This document shows positions 35,491-48,038 of a stretch of DNA of 64,000 nucleotides, piece after piece (the stretch's first letter is position 1; each line of letters starts with the position of its first letter). The translations under genes were made by a program, and so were the position numbers. The DNA is taken from contig NC_088301.1 of assembly GCF_032854445.1 (NCBI RefSeq), positions 36,751,187-36,815,186 of the forward strand. Direction: 5' to 3'. Source of the stretch: Liolophura sinensis (lineage: Eukaryota > Mollusca > Polyplacophora > Chitonida > Chitonidae). The notes beneath the pieces were generated by a model. It worked only from the letters and a program-made list of their open reading frames with translations, did no database searches and was not told the DNA's origin.

Positions 35491-38400
35491 TTGAGACAAT
35501 TGCAATGTTATTTAAATGCGCGCATGAACAGTAAAAAGCAAGTATTTTTTTTTTTTTGAAATGTAGCACGATTAACCCTAAAGAGACTTAATCGTGCTAA
35601 GCATCGTTCGGGTAATTGGTCAAAGATATAGTGATTTGAAGCCTAGCTGCCTTTCTCGATTTCAACATACATGCTTGTTACGACCCCTGCATTCAAGACG
35701 TTGGAGGAAAACAATGTATCTGTTACAAGTCATGCCTGTATAACTTCACTTTTTACTCTAATTCAGTTTTATCATGATGCGTCAATGATTCAAAACTAGT
35801 GTGTCTAAGCTTTTTAAATTCTATATTTAAAGATTCTTTATGTCTTTCATATCTGTCGTAGTTGAAGTTAATCCCTCAAAACCTCAGTGTAAAAGGGACA
35901 GTATAAGCATCCCAGAACATCAACTATGGTTAATGGCTGGTTTTTAAAGAACGAATGTATGTTTCAACGCCTACCTCCATGTTTATTACATCAACATGGT
36001 ACTGTTGCTAACAGCTGCAATCAAAGCGTGACTAAGGTTCCTGAATTTGTTTACGACACAAAAATTATTTACGGACTACATGTTTTGTAAATTTGATAGA
36101 CATGCATGCTTAATTAGAACATCTAAATGTCTTACTTTCGTCATGATTAGAAACTAATGAGTGCCTCTCTCTTACATGCTATCAACTTTATATGAATAAT
36201 TATTACTCACATATTAATTTTTAAAGTGGTGTTTTATAATGCTTCGGGAATGGGTCGTGCGATTATCGACATGGTATATAATATACACAAACAAATGTTG
36301 GTTTTAACACCTATGTTTGACTGCCTTGTGGTCTTCGGGAATTTCAGTTAGGATGTTGAGTTAACGGTGGACGACCTGCGTGAACCGTGATTTGGGTACC
36401 TCGTTCACGAATGGTTCTACCTAGAGATATCGACTCGCTGTAATTACACACTGCGCTAAAACGCGTCAACGTTAAAAATAATGTTACAACAGCATCTGCA
36501 GGGAAAGACAGATCTGCGTGCATGGATACGGTCTGCATGACACTGTGCAATAGACATTTTAAGCAACAGTCTAAACAGTGATTTATTTGGTTATTATTTA
36601 ACTTCATGTTTTCGGATATGCTTCACTTGAACGATGGAGGTCAGTTTTTGTCTATAGAAAACCGGAGAGCCCGGAGTAAAATCATCGACATTTTGCAACT
36701 GACTGGCGAACTTTCCAATGTGTTACACTAGTTTGGATACAAGTTGTCTCCAGAGAACTTCAATATGAAACCACACTAGACAACCCCATACGATCCGTTA
36801 TTGCAACCAGTATCCAGAAAATTAACAGGCATCTTCAGCTAAACTATAGAACTGCCTGCAGTTTTACGGGTTCCAAGCAGTCTGCACGAATGGTTTTCAG
36901 GTTCTGCTTTGCGCAGATCAGTTTGCTCCAGGATAATGTTTGGATTCACAGTTAGTTTTGAGAAATAGTGGATAGCTAATCTGGCAGTCAAAGAGCATGT
37001 AACTGTCCAGTTACTATCTGGGTCTAGGTTAAATTAACGGACTTAAATTTCTATTTTTGAAAGATGGTGATGTCATTTAAACACTTATAGCAAGAAAGCG
37101 GAGCTCAAGAATGTTCAGATACCACGGAAATTGCGTATTGCGTATTACATATCTCCAGACCTGAAACTGTCTTTTGAACTGACATACATAGACCAAAAAA
37201 AGCAACAAACGCAGATCCGAATTTATCAGTCAGATATACACTGGAATACATCAAAGTTACATCAAACTTCAAAACTTTCTAATACGTCATATATTAGATC
37301 AATATCCAGAGTGTAATATTTTAAAACTGATAGTGATGTCTTTATCAAACTTTATGTAACCTCTGTTCAAAATTCAGACAGGACTCTCCATTGGTTCTTC
37401 AGAAGAAAATATTTATAGGTTTTGCTCCAGTATGTCTGTCAAACTAAGTGACCTAGAAGGGCAAACTTCAAAACTCTGCACAGTTATATCCGCGAGAAGT
37501 TTCTGCTGTGATTTACAGTTTTCTAATACCCCCCTCCCCCACCCCCTTCCATCACGAAAAGGACTGTCAGAAAACAACAAATTTTAATATTCTGAGCAAT
37601 AACAGGCAGGCTGGCATCTAGTTTTTACACTAATCACAAATAATAAAGAAAGTAGAGCGCTTAGCCGAGAGAAAAATGACACGTTTCGGGTGTTTATATC
37701 AAAAGATTTTTCGTTTTTCCACTGTTTGTCAGAATATGTCGATTATGAATTTTCCCAGAAATGTTTAATTATGATACTGGTTACATTATGCTTTTTGGTG
37801 AAAATTTAATTGCTCTGATACATCCCCATTGCATACTAAAGAACATCTTTCAATACTATTTGACAGATGGCAGAAAAAAATGTTTCATGGCGGAAAACTT
37901 TATATACGTAAGTAATGGTTAGTCTAAAACTTTTGCCGTTGTTAACTTTTCTTTTTATATAGAGTTATATTAATATCAAAGCTTTTCACGATGCTGCAGC
38001 TGTTTAAATAAAAGCAAGAGTGAGATTATTATTTTATTCAGTCTTAAGAAGGGCCGCTCCTTCATATTCACCAAATATTAAATATGCGACCTTATTGTGG
38101 TACATAATCAGTATATGAACAATGCAGTAGAGGAAATACACTAGTAAATGACACATCTCATCTGGATATGTATGTTTATAAAAATGACCAGGGCTCCTCT
38201 CATATTGGTTGTATGACAAAAAATATTTTATTTTCGATATCATTAACTATGCACTTGTGGATGGAAATATCCCTGCACATGGTGCACCCATTTCTTGCTT
38301 AGCTGCATGTACTAATGCTAACATTTAATTTGACGATTCAATCTACATCCACAAACTTAGCCTCTGGGAATTCTGTCTCTTGACTTACCAGGAAGGTCCT

Positions 38401-39109
38401 CCATTCAAAGTTGTTTTAACTTTTGCCAAACATATATACCAGTCATTAATTTACAATGATAGCTTTAGGTTATGTAAGTCTTTAAGTCCTCTTAACCTGG
38501 ATCTAGGTGCTGTGTACACATGGCACAGTCTTAATATCACCACTGTATGTAGTTACAATAAAAGAGCAACTGAGATACTTTGTAAGTAGCTTACGTAAGT
38601 AACTTATGGCATTTTATTGAGAAGATTCCATAGCGCTTTCAAGAAAAGTTATATTTCGTTATATGCAAATATTCGCTATCGAAGTGTCTGAATAATAGGT
38701 TTTGAGGACTGCAGTAATTGGTGCTGTTGCTTTTCATGAAGCATGTGTTTAGTTACTGAAGTGCAATAGTTAATCACTTCCCACAAATGTGTCGTGAAAA
38801 CAGCAATTCAATATGATGAACACTTCAGAAGTAAGAGATTTGATACACCCCATCCCACACATTACATCGGTAGGCGGTTGCTCCATTATAACACAGGAAT
38901 GAGTGATAAACACAATGTATATAGCAAGGAATTAAAATATGCAGATCATGTCCTTATTGAGAGATATTCGACGAAAAGAACTTGAATAGTTCCATGAATA
39001 ATTTACGGTTCATGGGGCAACTTGCCCTTGAATAGGCCTATACCTGCAGTTAGCGAGGATACATCGCGGAATGATCACAGGGACATCGGTGGAACATACA
39101 TAGAGTGAG

Positions 39110-39126
39110 GTGCCGGCTACCGGCAC
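39110..39126. repeat. Short GC-rich palindrome
   Basis: GTGCCGGCTACCGGCAC has perfect 7-bp arms around a CTA loop. Function unknown. Confidence 0.6.
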
Positions 39127-39543
39127 AATGACTGAAGGCACTATACCGGTGTGTGTAATTCAGATTGTTTGTTCAGTGAGTGCACAGAGCAAAGGACACC
39201 GCCGCCTGGCTGATTAAGCCAGTCTTATGGATACAGACATTGTGACACATTATAATCAGTTGTCAAAATGGTCTAAAGCTTACATCTAGCGCAATTTAAA
39301 ATTCACGTCAAAAAGGGCACTGGGCGTTGTTCAAGCCTGATCGATCATAAGGCGGTACAGGTTCTCATCGGTCGTTGTGAGCGAATTCTGCTTTTTGACA
39401 ATCAAATTTTCTATGAAATCCGGTTTTGTGCAGGCTTAGCATGCTATGCGGCTATTTCGTGCTTCAATACATTACACAATCATATGTGTGCGCTTAAATG
39501 ACGCCAGTCTCGTCGTAATCTGCGAAACAAATTACATTCTTAC

Positions 39544-39640
39544 CTCGCTTTCGGGGAACCCATGCTTGTTTTGTTTATCCGCGCCAGCTGGCCTCGTCAC
39601 GTGATCACTCTTCTCCACGCGTTAACCAGTTGAAGACATT
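39544..39640 (-). CDS. Possible first exon of an unidentified minus-strand gene
   Basis: A GC-rich stretch with CACGTGATC upstream, an ATG in good context (39563-39561) encoding MGSPKA plus two bases, then strong donor GAG|GTAAGA at 39543-39542. A strong acceptor downstream (ctttccctgcAG at about 36501) would give a frame that soon stops. No further exon identified, so the call is weak. Confidence 0.2.
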
Positions 39641-40332
39641 GGCCTCTCCTGTTAAGGAGGTAAAAAAGGTCTTTTCTATCGAAAAACTGTGATGCATGCA
39701 TGACATTCCTAAACTTACGCATGCATTGTGTGTACATTGCAAATGAAGTTACTTGTTACAGTTTAAGAAAAGCTTTCTGTGACAAGTATACATATATATG
39801 CGATTTGGGATGGAAGTAAATGATATCACCACAGAAGATGAATTATGAACAGAACAGAAAAATTAGATTCTATACACGCTAGCTTATATATATATTATAA
39901 TTTATTAAGCAGACGTATACATTAGTATAAACCTTCGAGTATCATAACCTTTATATATACATCCATGCATATTATAAATAGGTAAGAACGGTAATTTCAG
40001 ATTTAATATTTTAGCTTGTCTTTACAAGTATCACATACGATACCTATCGTACCGTGGGTTCTCTCTGAGATAATATAATTAAGTTGTCTAACGCAAAGTT
40101 TCATCCGAGATGGAAGCAGTGCACTCGAGTGTGTTAGATATGATGCCCAATATGGCATCAAGCATATCGTGGTTGACTGTGTAGACTTTGCCCATGTTCG
40201 GCAAAGGTTATACTAAGTCAACTCTATATATAATTTATTTGACAGCATCGCAGGGGATCAGAAAATATTTGAGGGCATTGTTTTATACCATAAAATATAA
40301 ATTTTCATTTTTGATGTTCTTACCATATCGAT

Positions 40333-40850
40333 CATCTGGTAGTGACATTTCATGAATCGATTTGTGACAGTGTATGTATCTGGTAGTGACGTTACATGCA
40401 TCGAGGTAAGGCTGTGTATGCATCTGGTAGTGACGTTACATATTTCGAGTTATGGCTGTGTATGCATCTGGTAGTTACTTTACATGCATCGAGTTATATC
40501 TTTGCATGTATCTGGTAGTGACATTACACGCATCGAGTTATGGCTGTGTATGCATCTGGTAGTGACGTTACATGCATCGAGTTATGGCTGTCTATGCATC
40601 TGGTAGTACATGCATCGAGTTATATCTTTGCATGCATCTGGTAGTGACATTACATGCATCGAGTTATGGCTGTGTGCATCTGGTAGTGACGTTACATGCA
40701 TCGAGTTATGGTTGTGTATGCATCTGGTAGTGACGTTACATGCATCGAGTTATGACTGTGTATGCATCTGATAGTGACATTACATGCATCGAGTTATATC
40801 TTTACATGCATCTGGTAGTGACATTAGATGCATAAAGTTGTGGGTGTATG
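40333..40850. repeat. Tandem array, ~44-bp unit, about 12 copies
   Basis: Unit contains catctggtagtgacgttaca then tgcatcgagttatggctgtg. Copies vary by substitutions and one is shortened (about 40597). Several carry TGACGTTA, close to a CRE/ATF half-site, and every unit has the near-palindrome around ACATGCATCGA. A satellite-like array without coding potential. Confidence 0.9.
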
Positions 40851-43800
40851 TATCGAACTGTGACGGGATATTGATTAAGTATTTATTAGATATAATAAGA
40901 CTTTGAAATGCCTGCATATCGTTGAAAATTGACATATAAGTACCTTACAGCAACAGGTATAAATATATTTGTTACCTGAAAAATAACTCACCTTGTCCCT
41001 TTGACATGTATGTTTATTGTTGACTAGGAAATAAGTATTTATTACGCAAATAAATTTATTGATTAAGATTTTGAACGCTTGAAATATCGCTAAAGTTGAC
41101 AAATGTATACCATTCAGCAATCGGTATAAATATATTAGTTCAGTATCTGAAAAATAGCTCACCGTGCACACTTGAAAAGAGCCTTTAACTTTTAACTTAA
41201 AGCACTAACTTCTATGTCTATTACAAAAGAACCATTCATCCGTGAAATGCCACGTGGCTGGTTCCAATAGTTATGCAATTATTTAAGATGGCTCGCGGTC
41301 ATAGCAAAGAACCACCATCTGTAAAATGGAGATTTACCATTACGTTTATGTGCTGGCCAATTCATCACATGACACCAGTGACCAATTTACACACTGTCGA
41401 TCGATAGCCTAAATTTACACAATGGACACCACAAAGGTGATGGTAGTTTTAATTGTTGATGGAAAGGATATTTATCTAAGTCGACATTTACATGTCATTT
41501 ACTATGAAGATAACATCAGTGTTATACATCTCGGTAATTCCAGAGTCATAAAGACATTCATATTGATTGAATATTAGAGTGTGTATATTTGTTATGTTGC
41601 TATACATGCATCAATAAAAACAGCCACTATATATATAGTTAGCTAAAAAAAAAAAAACCACATGTAAAATCCTCGTTTTGATTTCTTAGTTATAATAATC
41701 AGTATAGCTGGAAACGCCCGTTAAAACTGCAATGGGCTCGTCAGGATCAATGCGTCAAAATGGACATTTGCAATCCAGTATTCAAGCACAATGGCCATTA
41801 CATGTCAAAATCGCAATACAACTGCTATACCATGGAGAGTAAAACTAGAGAAACGATGACAGTGTGATGGTTGGTAAATGGTCATACACAAGACCAATTT
41901 ACAAAATAATGTTCAGCAAAAACCACCAAAGAACTAAGAAATTATATAAAGTAAGAAATAGGAGAAGTTCAGTTTAGACTTTTGAAAACTTGATATAATT
42001 ATATTTATATAAAAACTCTGACCATGAAGTCTGATTATTAATTATAAATCTGTTGTAAGGCGAACGCACGCCCGTGTAGTTATACAATTTTAACATAGTA
42101 GAGTGCAGAGGAACAAAACCATGCAGAATAGCGACGACATGTTTAAGGCAGTGGAAAACTGGAATTAACTGATTACGAAAACTAGACATTTGTCATTTGC
42201 AAATGATATTTCATAATTTGGAAATGAGGAACTCAGATGGGCGTACAGCCCCTCCACCCCCACCCCTACCCTCACGCACAGCTCATGCACCCGCATTCTT
42301 TTAAGGTTAAGCTGGCTTGGAGTCAATTGGAAATTAGAAGACTCATGGGCCTATACCTTGAAAATACCGTTAACATATATTGCGTGTCATAACAGGAAGG
42401 TTTATGATATAGGCCTACATGTATATATTAAACCAAAGAAACTTGGAATGAAAATGATTATAACTAGCTTCTTTATATAAAAGAAACAATTTTGTTGAAA
42501 ACACCATCTGTATATACTACACTAACGAGAACTCTTTGCACTGCAACTCATTATCACATCTGCGAGGTTTATTCTTTAATAGAAACCCACGATTTGTCCC
42601 GCTGGCCTGGTTTTCACTGCATAGACATATTAAAACTATCCCTAGGCCTGATTGTAAACTAATTGGTGACGATTTAATATGAACCTGTCTTTTTATTTTT
42701 TGCCTTCACCACCCGTTGAGGCCCCCGCGGGATATTCTGCCCGATGCCCTTTCCAGTCCGTTATCGGAGGCGAAATCGAACTTATCTTTGTCATTGACAC
42801 AAGACGGATTGACCCCATGATAATAATGCCAGACTGGACATCTGTTAGAGAGACCCAATGTTCGGCCAGCAAAGCTTGTGGATGCACTGTGAGCCAAGAG
42901 GGAAACATACAGCAACTCTGTTCACCACCTCACATTCTGAACAGTGCATATGTCCGACCTACCCCACTGGTTCAAGGCTGACCTCGGTGTTGTACTCTTG
43001 AGGAAAAGTCGCTCGTCAAGAACCTCCTCACGCTGGTAACAATACCCCAGCTTCCTTGTCCTCAGGGGATGGTTTCTGTGGAAACATTGTTCTCGAAAAG
43101 AGCGATAACCTTTGAAATCGCACAGGGATTTTTTTTGGTCCATGGAATAAATAGATGAGAGAGTTCGACCGACATACATATGTTTTTACCGTTGTATTTC
43201 ACGCTCAATTAGCCGCAGCGTGAGCAGGCGGTGATGCGATAACCACAGGAAACAGGCACGGACAAAAATTGGGCAGAATCCCGTTTTAATTATTCATGCC
43301 AACCAGCCACTGAAGATTTTATCAGTCTTTCACTTTTATTAAAAATTAAGAAAAAATCTAAAGAATATAACACCTCCCAAATCGGCAGTGTAAAAGCAAC
43401 CTTTGACCCTTTGTCGGTGTCCTTTCCACTAGCCGTACACACATGGCTGTAATTAAAGTCAATTTTGACAATCCCTGCGTAAAAACATTTGACTGCCTAA
43501 ATTAAAGTTGAGAGAGATTCTTTCAACCAAAAAGGAAAAAACAACGCTACCCGATATAGTTTATGGTTATTAGAATGTAAATTTCAATCTGTACTTCTGA
43601 TTTTTTTAAATTTATCCTAGAAAAGATATCGACATATGGTTTGGCAAGTGAGACTTCATGTGCCAGTTACCAAACAGTATAAGTCAAGTGATTTGATGTT
43701 TATATATATGTTCATATGTAAATACTGAGCAGAAACAATTCTTTTGTTTGTTTGTCTTTTTGTATCCATATTGATTATTATTTGAAACGACAGGGTGATA

Positions 43801-44446
43801 GCTGGCAAATGGTCACGTGTAACCGATAATGTATGGTCATTTGTCAGTTTACCTCAGCTAAGATTTTTTTCTAATTGTTCATGGAAATGATTAAATTGAA
43901 GCGAATTACACGCCCCTATTACAATGGCTTAAACAAAATTACGTACAAGAAATGCACCTGATTAGCTATATCGCGGACAAACAATTAAAAGGTAGTTATA
44001 ACAATTGAAAATAGCATTAATTAAATGTGTAAGATGACTTTTACCGGAAAAATATATGGTATATATATAGTTAAGAAAATGCAAACCATGTAAGTATACA
44101 AACTTGAAATTTTACAACTTTTTCTTTTTAGACATCAGTATGCGCATGGTCTGTAAAATGGCTTTCAAATAGTATTTGGGCTTATTATTAGTAAGCCGTA
44201 ACATTAATCAGTGTACCCCAACGGACGCATGCACGATATATGCATTGATGAGATATAACATTATCACACCAGAAAGATTATTTATTTTAGGAGGAGCTAT
44301 TTGTATTATAGAGGGGCGTCCTATAGCTTATCTGAATTTTTATGTGCATATAGGGAGTTGCTTCTCTGGAGCACAATTTGTTATATACGTGCATATATAG
44401 ATATAGGTGCGGAGGTTTATCTCTGGCTAAATTTGATCTCCTTTTT
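40851..44446. other. Region without a recognised gene
   Basis: AT-rich with a GC-richer island at about 42670-43010. Open frames of 70-100 codons exist on both strands of that island without splice support or a recognised family. A fragment similar to the 35 kb/47 kb dispersed repeat lies at about 41825-41970. Confidence 0.4.
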
Positions 44447-44535
44447 TAGTAGTTTTATGGGTTTTATCCCACTCTTAAATTTGGGCTCGGTGCATGCCGT
44501 CAAATAATAACAAACGATTCTTGTAATTATAACAT
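44447..44535. repeat. 89-bp direct repeat, copy 1
   Basis: Nearly identical to 45216-45304 (tagtagttttatgggtttta through cttgtaattata), with about two mismatches. Marks a recent local duplication or a small element. Confidence 0.85.
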
Positions 44536-44931
44536 ACGACGTCAAACATCAAATGTATATAAGTTCATACATAAAATGCATGTAATTTAATGAACATACT
44601 ATATCTACCAATTCATTTAACCAAAACAATGTCTTGAAAGAGTACGCGAAAGCTATTTCTTACTTAATGTTTTGTTTTTTTTTTTGATACCGTAAGCGAC
44701 AAAGCCTGAAAGCGAAAAAACATATAACAGTATAGAAATACCAGAAATACTCAAAACGTTGTGCTGTAAAGAAGCGTACGTTTCAAGTAAATATATGTTA
44801 CACAATTACTGACAAAACATTGGTCATTTTCTTGCTGGAATTTCTTATTAATAATATATAATTTTATGGTAAATTAGGTGACATTATGGTTAATCCGCAC
44901 CTCGGTACAAGCTGAGCCTCTACTTATACGA

Positions 44932-44985
44932 GACCGCCTCGATGGCCCAATGGCTAGGGCGTCCGCCTCGATGTCGGGAGACAAA
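44932..44985 (+). mobile_element. tRNA-like SINE head fragment
   Basis: Reads cgcctcgatggcccaatggc then tagggcgtccgcctcgatgt, with an A-box-like TGGCCCAATGGC. No B box follows, so it is not a tRNA gene but a fragment of a tRNA-derived element of another family than the complete SINEs. Confidence 0.5.
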
Positions 44986-45215
44986 TTATGATAAGTATTG
45001 GTTCATGATGATCTCTTTATGATCTGTGTATACGTATATATTATGACCGACATATTAATATTGTTGATCCAATAAAACAAATATTTTAAATGTTCATGAT
45101 GTGTATTTATAGCCTATATGTGTATTAAAATTGATAATAAGTTCTTACTTTTCAATGAATATGTAGCCTACTAATTGCTACTGCTCATCTATTTTTGTTG
45201 GACAGAATGCTATAC

Positions 45216-45304
45216 TAGTAGTTTTATGGGTTTTATCCCACTCTTAAATTTGGGCTCGGTGCATGCAGTCAAATAATAACAAACGATTCTTGTAATTATA
45301 GCAT
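45216..45304. repeat. 89-bp direct repeat, copy 2
   Basis: Second copy of 44447-44535, same orientation, 769 bp downstream. Confidence 0.85.
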
Positions 45305-45923
45305 GGTATACTGGTAGTTTCCAGTATAGTTTCAAAATCACTTTTTACGCCACTAAAGTCAATGTCTTCCAAACCCCGAAATAACTGACTTTCACACTAT
45401 ATATCGTAACGAACACATTTAGATGAAATGTTGTACATAGCCTCAGAGTCGAAATGTGATACGTGCAGTCATGTGTAATATCTGCTTCAAAAAAATTCGA
45501 AACATAGGCCACTTCAGTATATATGTAGATGTATGAGTTCACACGATACCAAGTACAGATAACAAATACAGAATTTTTAGACAGAAAACAACCCCAAAAA
45601 ACAAATGTTTTAGTATTCCAGTATTGCTTTGATTGTACCTCATGTTAGATGTATATATTAAGAACAGCTGTGATATTAAAACAAGGTCATGTTTATACAG
45701 CCAGTGGGGATTAGAACAGATTTATAGCCGCAAAGCACGGCACATGCCAACGACCTATGTGACAATAATTTTTAGGGTATACTGAAAGTTTCTGTGTGTT
45801 TTTCTTTTTTTTTTTTTCTTTTTCTTGTTTTTACTACTTGTTAATTTTTCAGCTTCAATGTGATCTAAATTTTTTGGGGTATATTAAAGGTCCGGTGAAC
45901 ATTTAATTAATTATTGACTATCT

Positions 45924-46119
45924 TGGTCCGATTCCACAAAGCCATTTTTGACTTAAGTCAAACCTTGAAATACGATTTTAGGGTTTATTTTTGGGTCCTG
46001 TGAATGAAAATTTTGACCACTTCATCAATATTATCTTCAGTTCCATCACCAAATACTGAGCCTTGTGCCAAACGTTTTTAATTTTGACTTATGTCAGAAT
46101 TGTGTTAGTGGAACCGGCC
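45924..46119. mobile_element. Foldback MITE-like element with 7-bp target duplication
   Basis: Left end ggtccgattccacaaa and right end (reverse complement) ggccggttccactaa are imperfect terminal inverted repeats extending about 40 bp into gacttaagtcaaa / gacataagtcaaa. ACTATCT lies at both sides (45917-45923 and 46120-46126), which fits a target-site duplication. No ORF inside. The transposase family cannot be assigned. Confidence 0.6.
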
Positions 46120-46914
46120 ACTATCTATCTTAATCTGTTATGTGGAATGATGTATGTATCCAGCCAGATGGTAATAGTCAGATATCATCGGTCTGCGAAT
46201 GCTGTTTGTCCATTTGGATGGCCGTTCTGGTGTTGTTCTCTAACCACTGACCCGTCACTACGCCCTCAGGACCGCCGCACGCATCTGTTGCACAATCTGA
46301 ACGGAATATAGCCTCTGGGCCATGTGGTTCAGCCAGTCATTTCAAGCGACGACCATCTTTGTGTTTTAGCGAAATATAAAGTCAGAATAGTTGCTAAACC
46401 AAAGATAACTATATAAGGTTGGATGGAACACAGCACATGGATTAGATGTTGAAATAAAGATTTAGGCATCTTTCCTTGCGGAAATCGTAGCCAGTAAAAT
46501 CAGGGCTTTATTTATACATTTTTAAAGGTAATCAAGTTTTGGATTTACAGTGCCTAGGTTTCAATATAGCCAGTTGTATTCTTAGTCCTTTGTTGGTTTG
46601 TAAAAGTTTTTTTTTTTTTGGAATTGCCCTTGTGATTATTCACTCGGAACGTCCGTTTTAGTTGACGGCTTGTATACGACTGTCTGTTTCGACGCATAGA
46701 TTCAGTAAAATGTGCCACTGACTGATACGTGATGGCCTGTTGTAATTCAGTCGAATCGGGATGTTTGCTATAGGTTTTTCAGTGAATTGAGTCATAAGTT
46801 ATAAATTCCTAAATTGGTGTTTCAAGTATACCAGCGTTTATATAATATACGTGTCGAAACAGACAGTGGTGTACCAGCAATCAAACAAATTGTACGTTCA
46901 GCGTCAATAATGGT

Positions 46915-47219
46915 ATTTTCAACACCACGTAATAACTAAGAAAGTACATGAAGTTAGAAGTAAAGGCCGATTCATGCAAATAGAACGGCTGTCATGACGA
47001 AAAGATACCAGTCTCCAAATCGTGTACCATGCCATAGCTTAGAAATGGTCATAAGTCAAAATGAGTGTCTCAGATGAGCTTTGGTTGCAATCATGGTCAT
47101 ATATCTAATGTAACAATCTTATTCAGTCCGATGAACAAAGTGCCCTTGACCTCGGTTTGAGTAGAATTATTGGAACACTAGGGTATGAAGTAGCGCCAGA
47201 AATGATGGATAAATTATTC

Positions 47220-47310
<91 letters not shown>

Positions 47311-47545
47311 CATCTTTATATTTACAAGAGAACAGCATGAACATAACTGCACAATTTAAAATACTTAGGAGTGAACGCATTTGACGGAATATCTTTGACA
47401 CACTAGTTTTTGCAATCATAACTAGACTTGTCTTGATGTTGACTGAAATCGTCACACAACACACAGGATATTTCAGTTCCGGTATATTGTTATTCAAGTA
47501 GATAAAGATAATTCACAAAGTCAAAATTGAAAATACCGGCATCCA
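46915..47545. repeat. Dispersed repeat, copy B, with (TA)n inside
   Basis: Collinear with 35050-35490. The long (TA)n tract at 47225-47307 sits between shared blocks and is absent from copy A, so it grew or arrived after the copies separated. Confidence 0.55.
47225..47307. repeat. (TA)n microsatellite, 83 bp
   Basis: An uninterrupted TA dinucleotide run of about 41 units. The frames reading Ile-Tyr repeats through it are artefacts. Confidence 0.97.
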
Positions 47546-47808
47546 TCTTGTAACAGGAATGCGTTGTGGTCTTTAGCACAAATAGCACATAATATGTACC
47601 ACCTGTAGAGTGTTGTTGATCGACAAAGTGTTCAAATTGACAAAGCTTTCCCTTACCATCCTAGACTAAATAAAAACCTACCCACTATAAACCCAAAACT
47701 TGGTTACCTCTAAAATATATAAATGAAGAGCTGATTTTACTGGCTACGATTTCCGCAATGAAAGTGTCCTAAACCTGTATTTGAGCATATAATTCCACGT
47801 TAACCACA

Positions 47809-48020
47809 AATATTTATTTATTTATTTATTTGATTTTTGTTTTACGCCGTACTCAAGAATATTTCACTTATATGACGGCGGCCAGCATTATGGTGGGTGG
47901 AAACCAGGCATAGCCCGGGGGAAACCCTCGACCAGAGAGGAAGCCAGCATGAACTGGACTTGAACTCACAGCGACCGCATTGGAGAGAGACTAGCGCGCT
48001 AACCAGCTGAGCCACGGAGG
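47809..48020 (-). mobile_element. tRNA-derived SINE, near-complete copy
   Basis: On the minus strand it reads gcctccgtggctcagctggt then tagcgcgctag (A box TGGCTCAGCTGG is perfect), then gagttcaagtcc (B box), ccagcat.. / ..ataatgctggccgccgtc, acggcgtaaaac and an (AAAT)n tail. It resembles the V-SINE type widespread in molluscs; the exact family is inferred. An 18-base C run (48021-48038) abuts its head. Confidence 0.85.
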
Positions 48021-48038
48021 CCCCCCCCCCCCCCCCCC
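48021..48038. repeat. poly-C tract
   Basis: Eighteen C in a row directly beside the 5' head of the SINE. Other homopolymer tracts: C12 at 51262-51273, G12 at 19112-19124. Confidence 0.95.

Larger units (their letters stand above)
32945..39543. other. Gene-poor region
   Basis: 6.6 kb, AT-rich. Contains one copy of a dispersed repeat (35050-35490), a T-tract at 35546-35559 and a C-rich patch near 37530-37550. Short open frames only; none with splice support or a recognisable family. Confidence 0.45.

Noticed and set aside
36344-36607. 87-codon minus-strand frame with a strong internal acceptor (ctttccctgcAG)
   Set aside because: The frame downstream of the acceptor that would join the 39.5 kb exon stops after about a dozen codons, and no family is recognised.
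40333-40850. CRISPR-like array (regularly spaced repeats)
   Set aside because: Units are contiguous with no unique spacers, and the window is clearly animal DNA.
42679-42981. 100-codon plus-strand frame in a GC-richer island
   Set aside because: The same island has equally long frames on the minus strand, no clear splice sites and no recognisable domain. Kept only as a note.
44932-44985. Candidate tRNA gene
   Set aside because: Only the 5' half with an A box is present; there is no B box, T arm or acceptor-stem closure.
47123-47497. 124-codon frame with a long Ile-Tyr run
   Set aside because: The run is the (TA)n microsatellite; the flanks carry no family signal.
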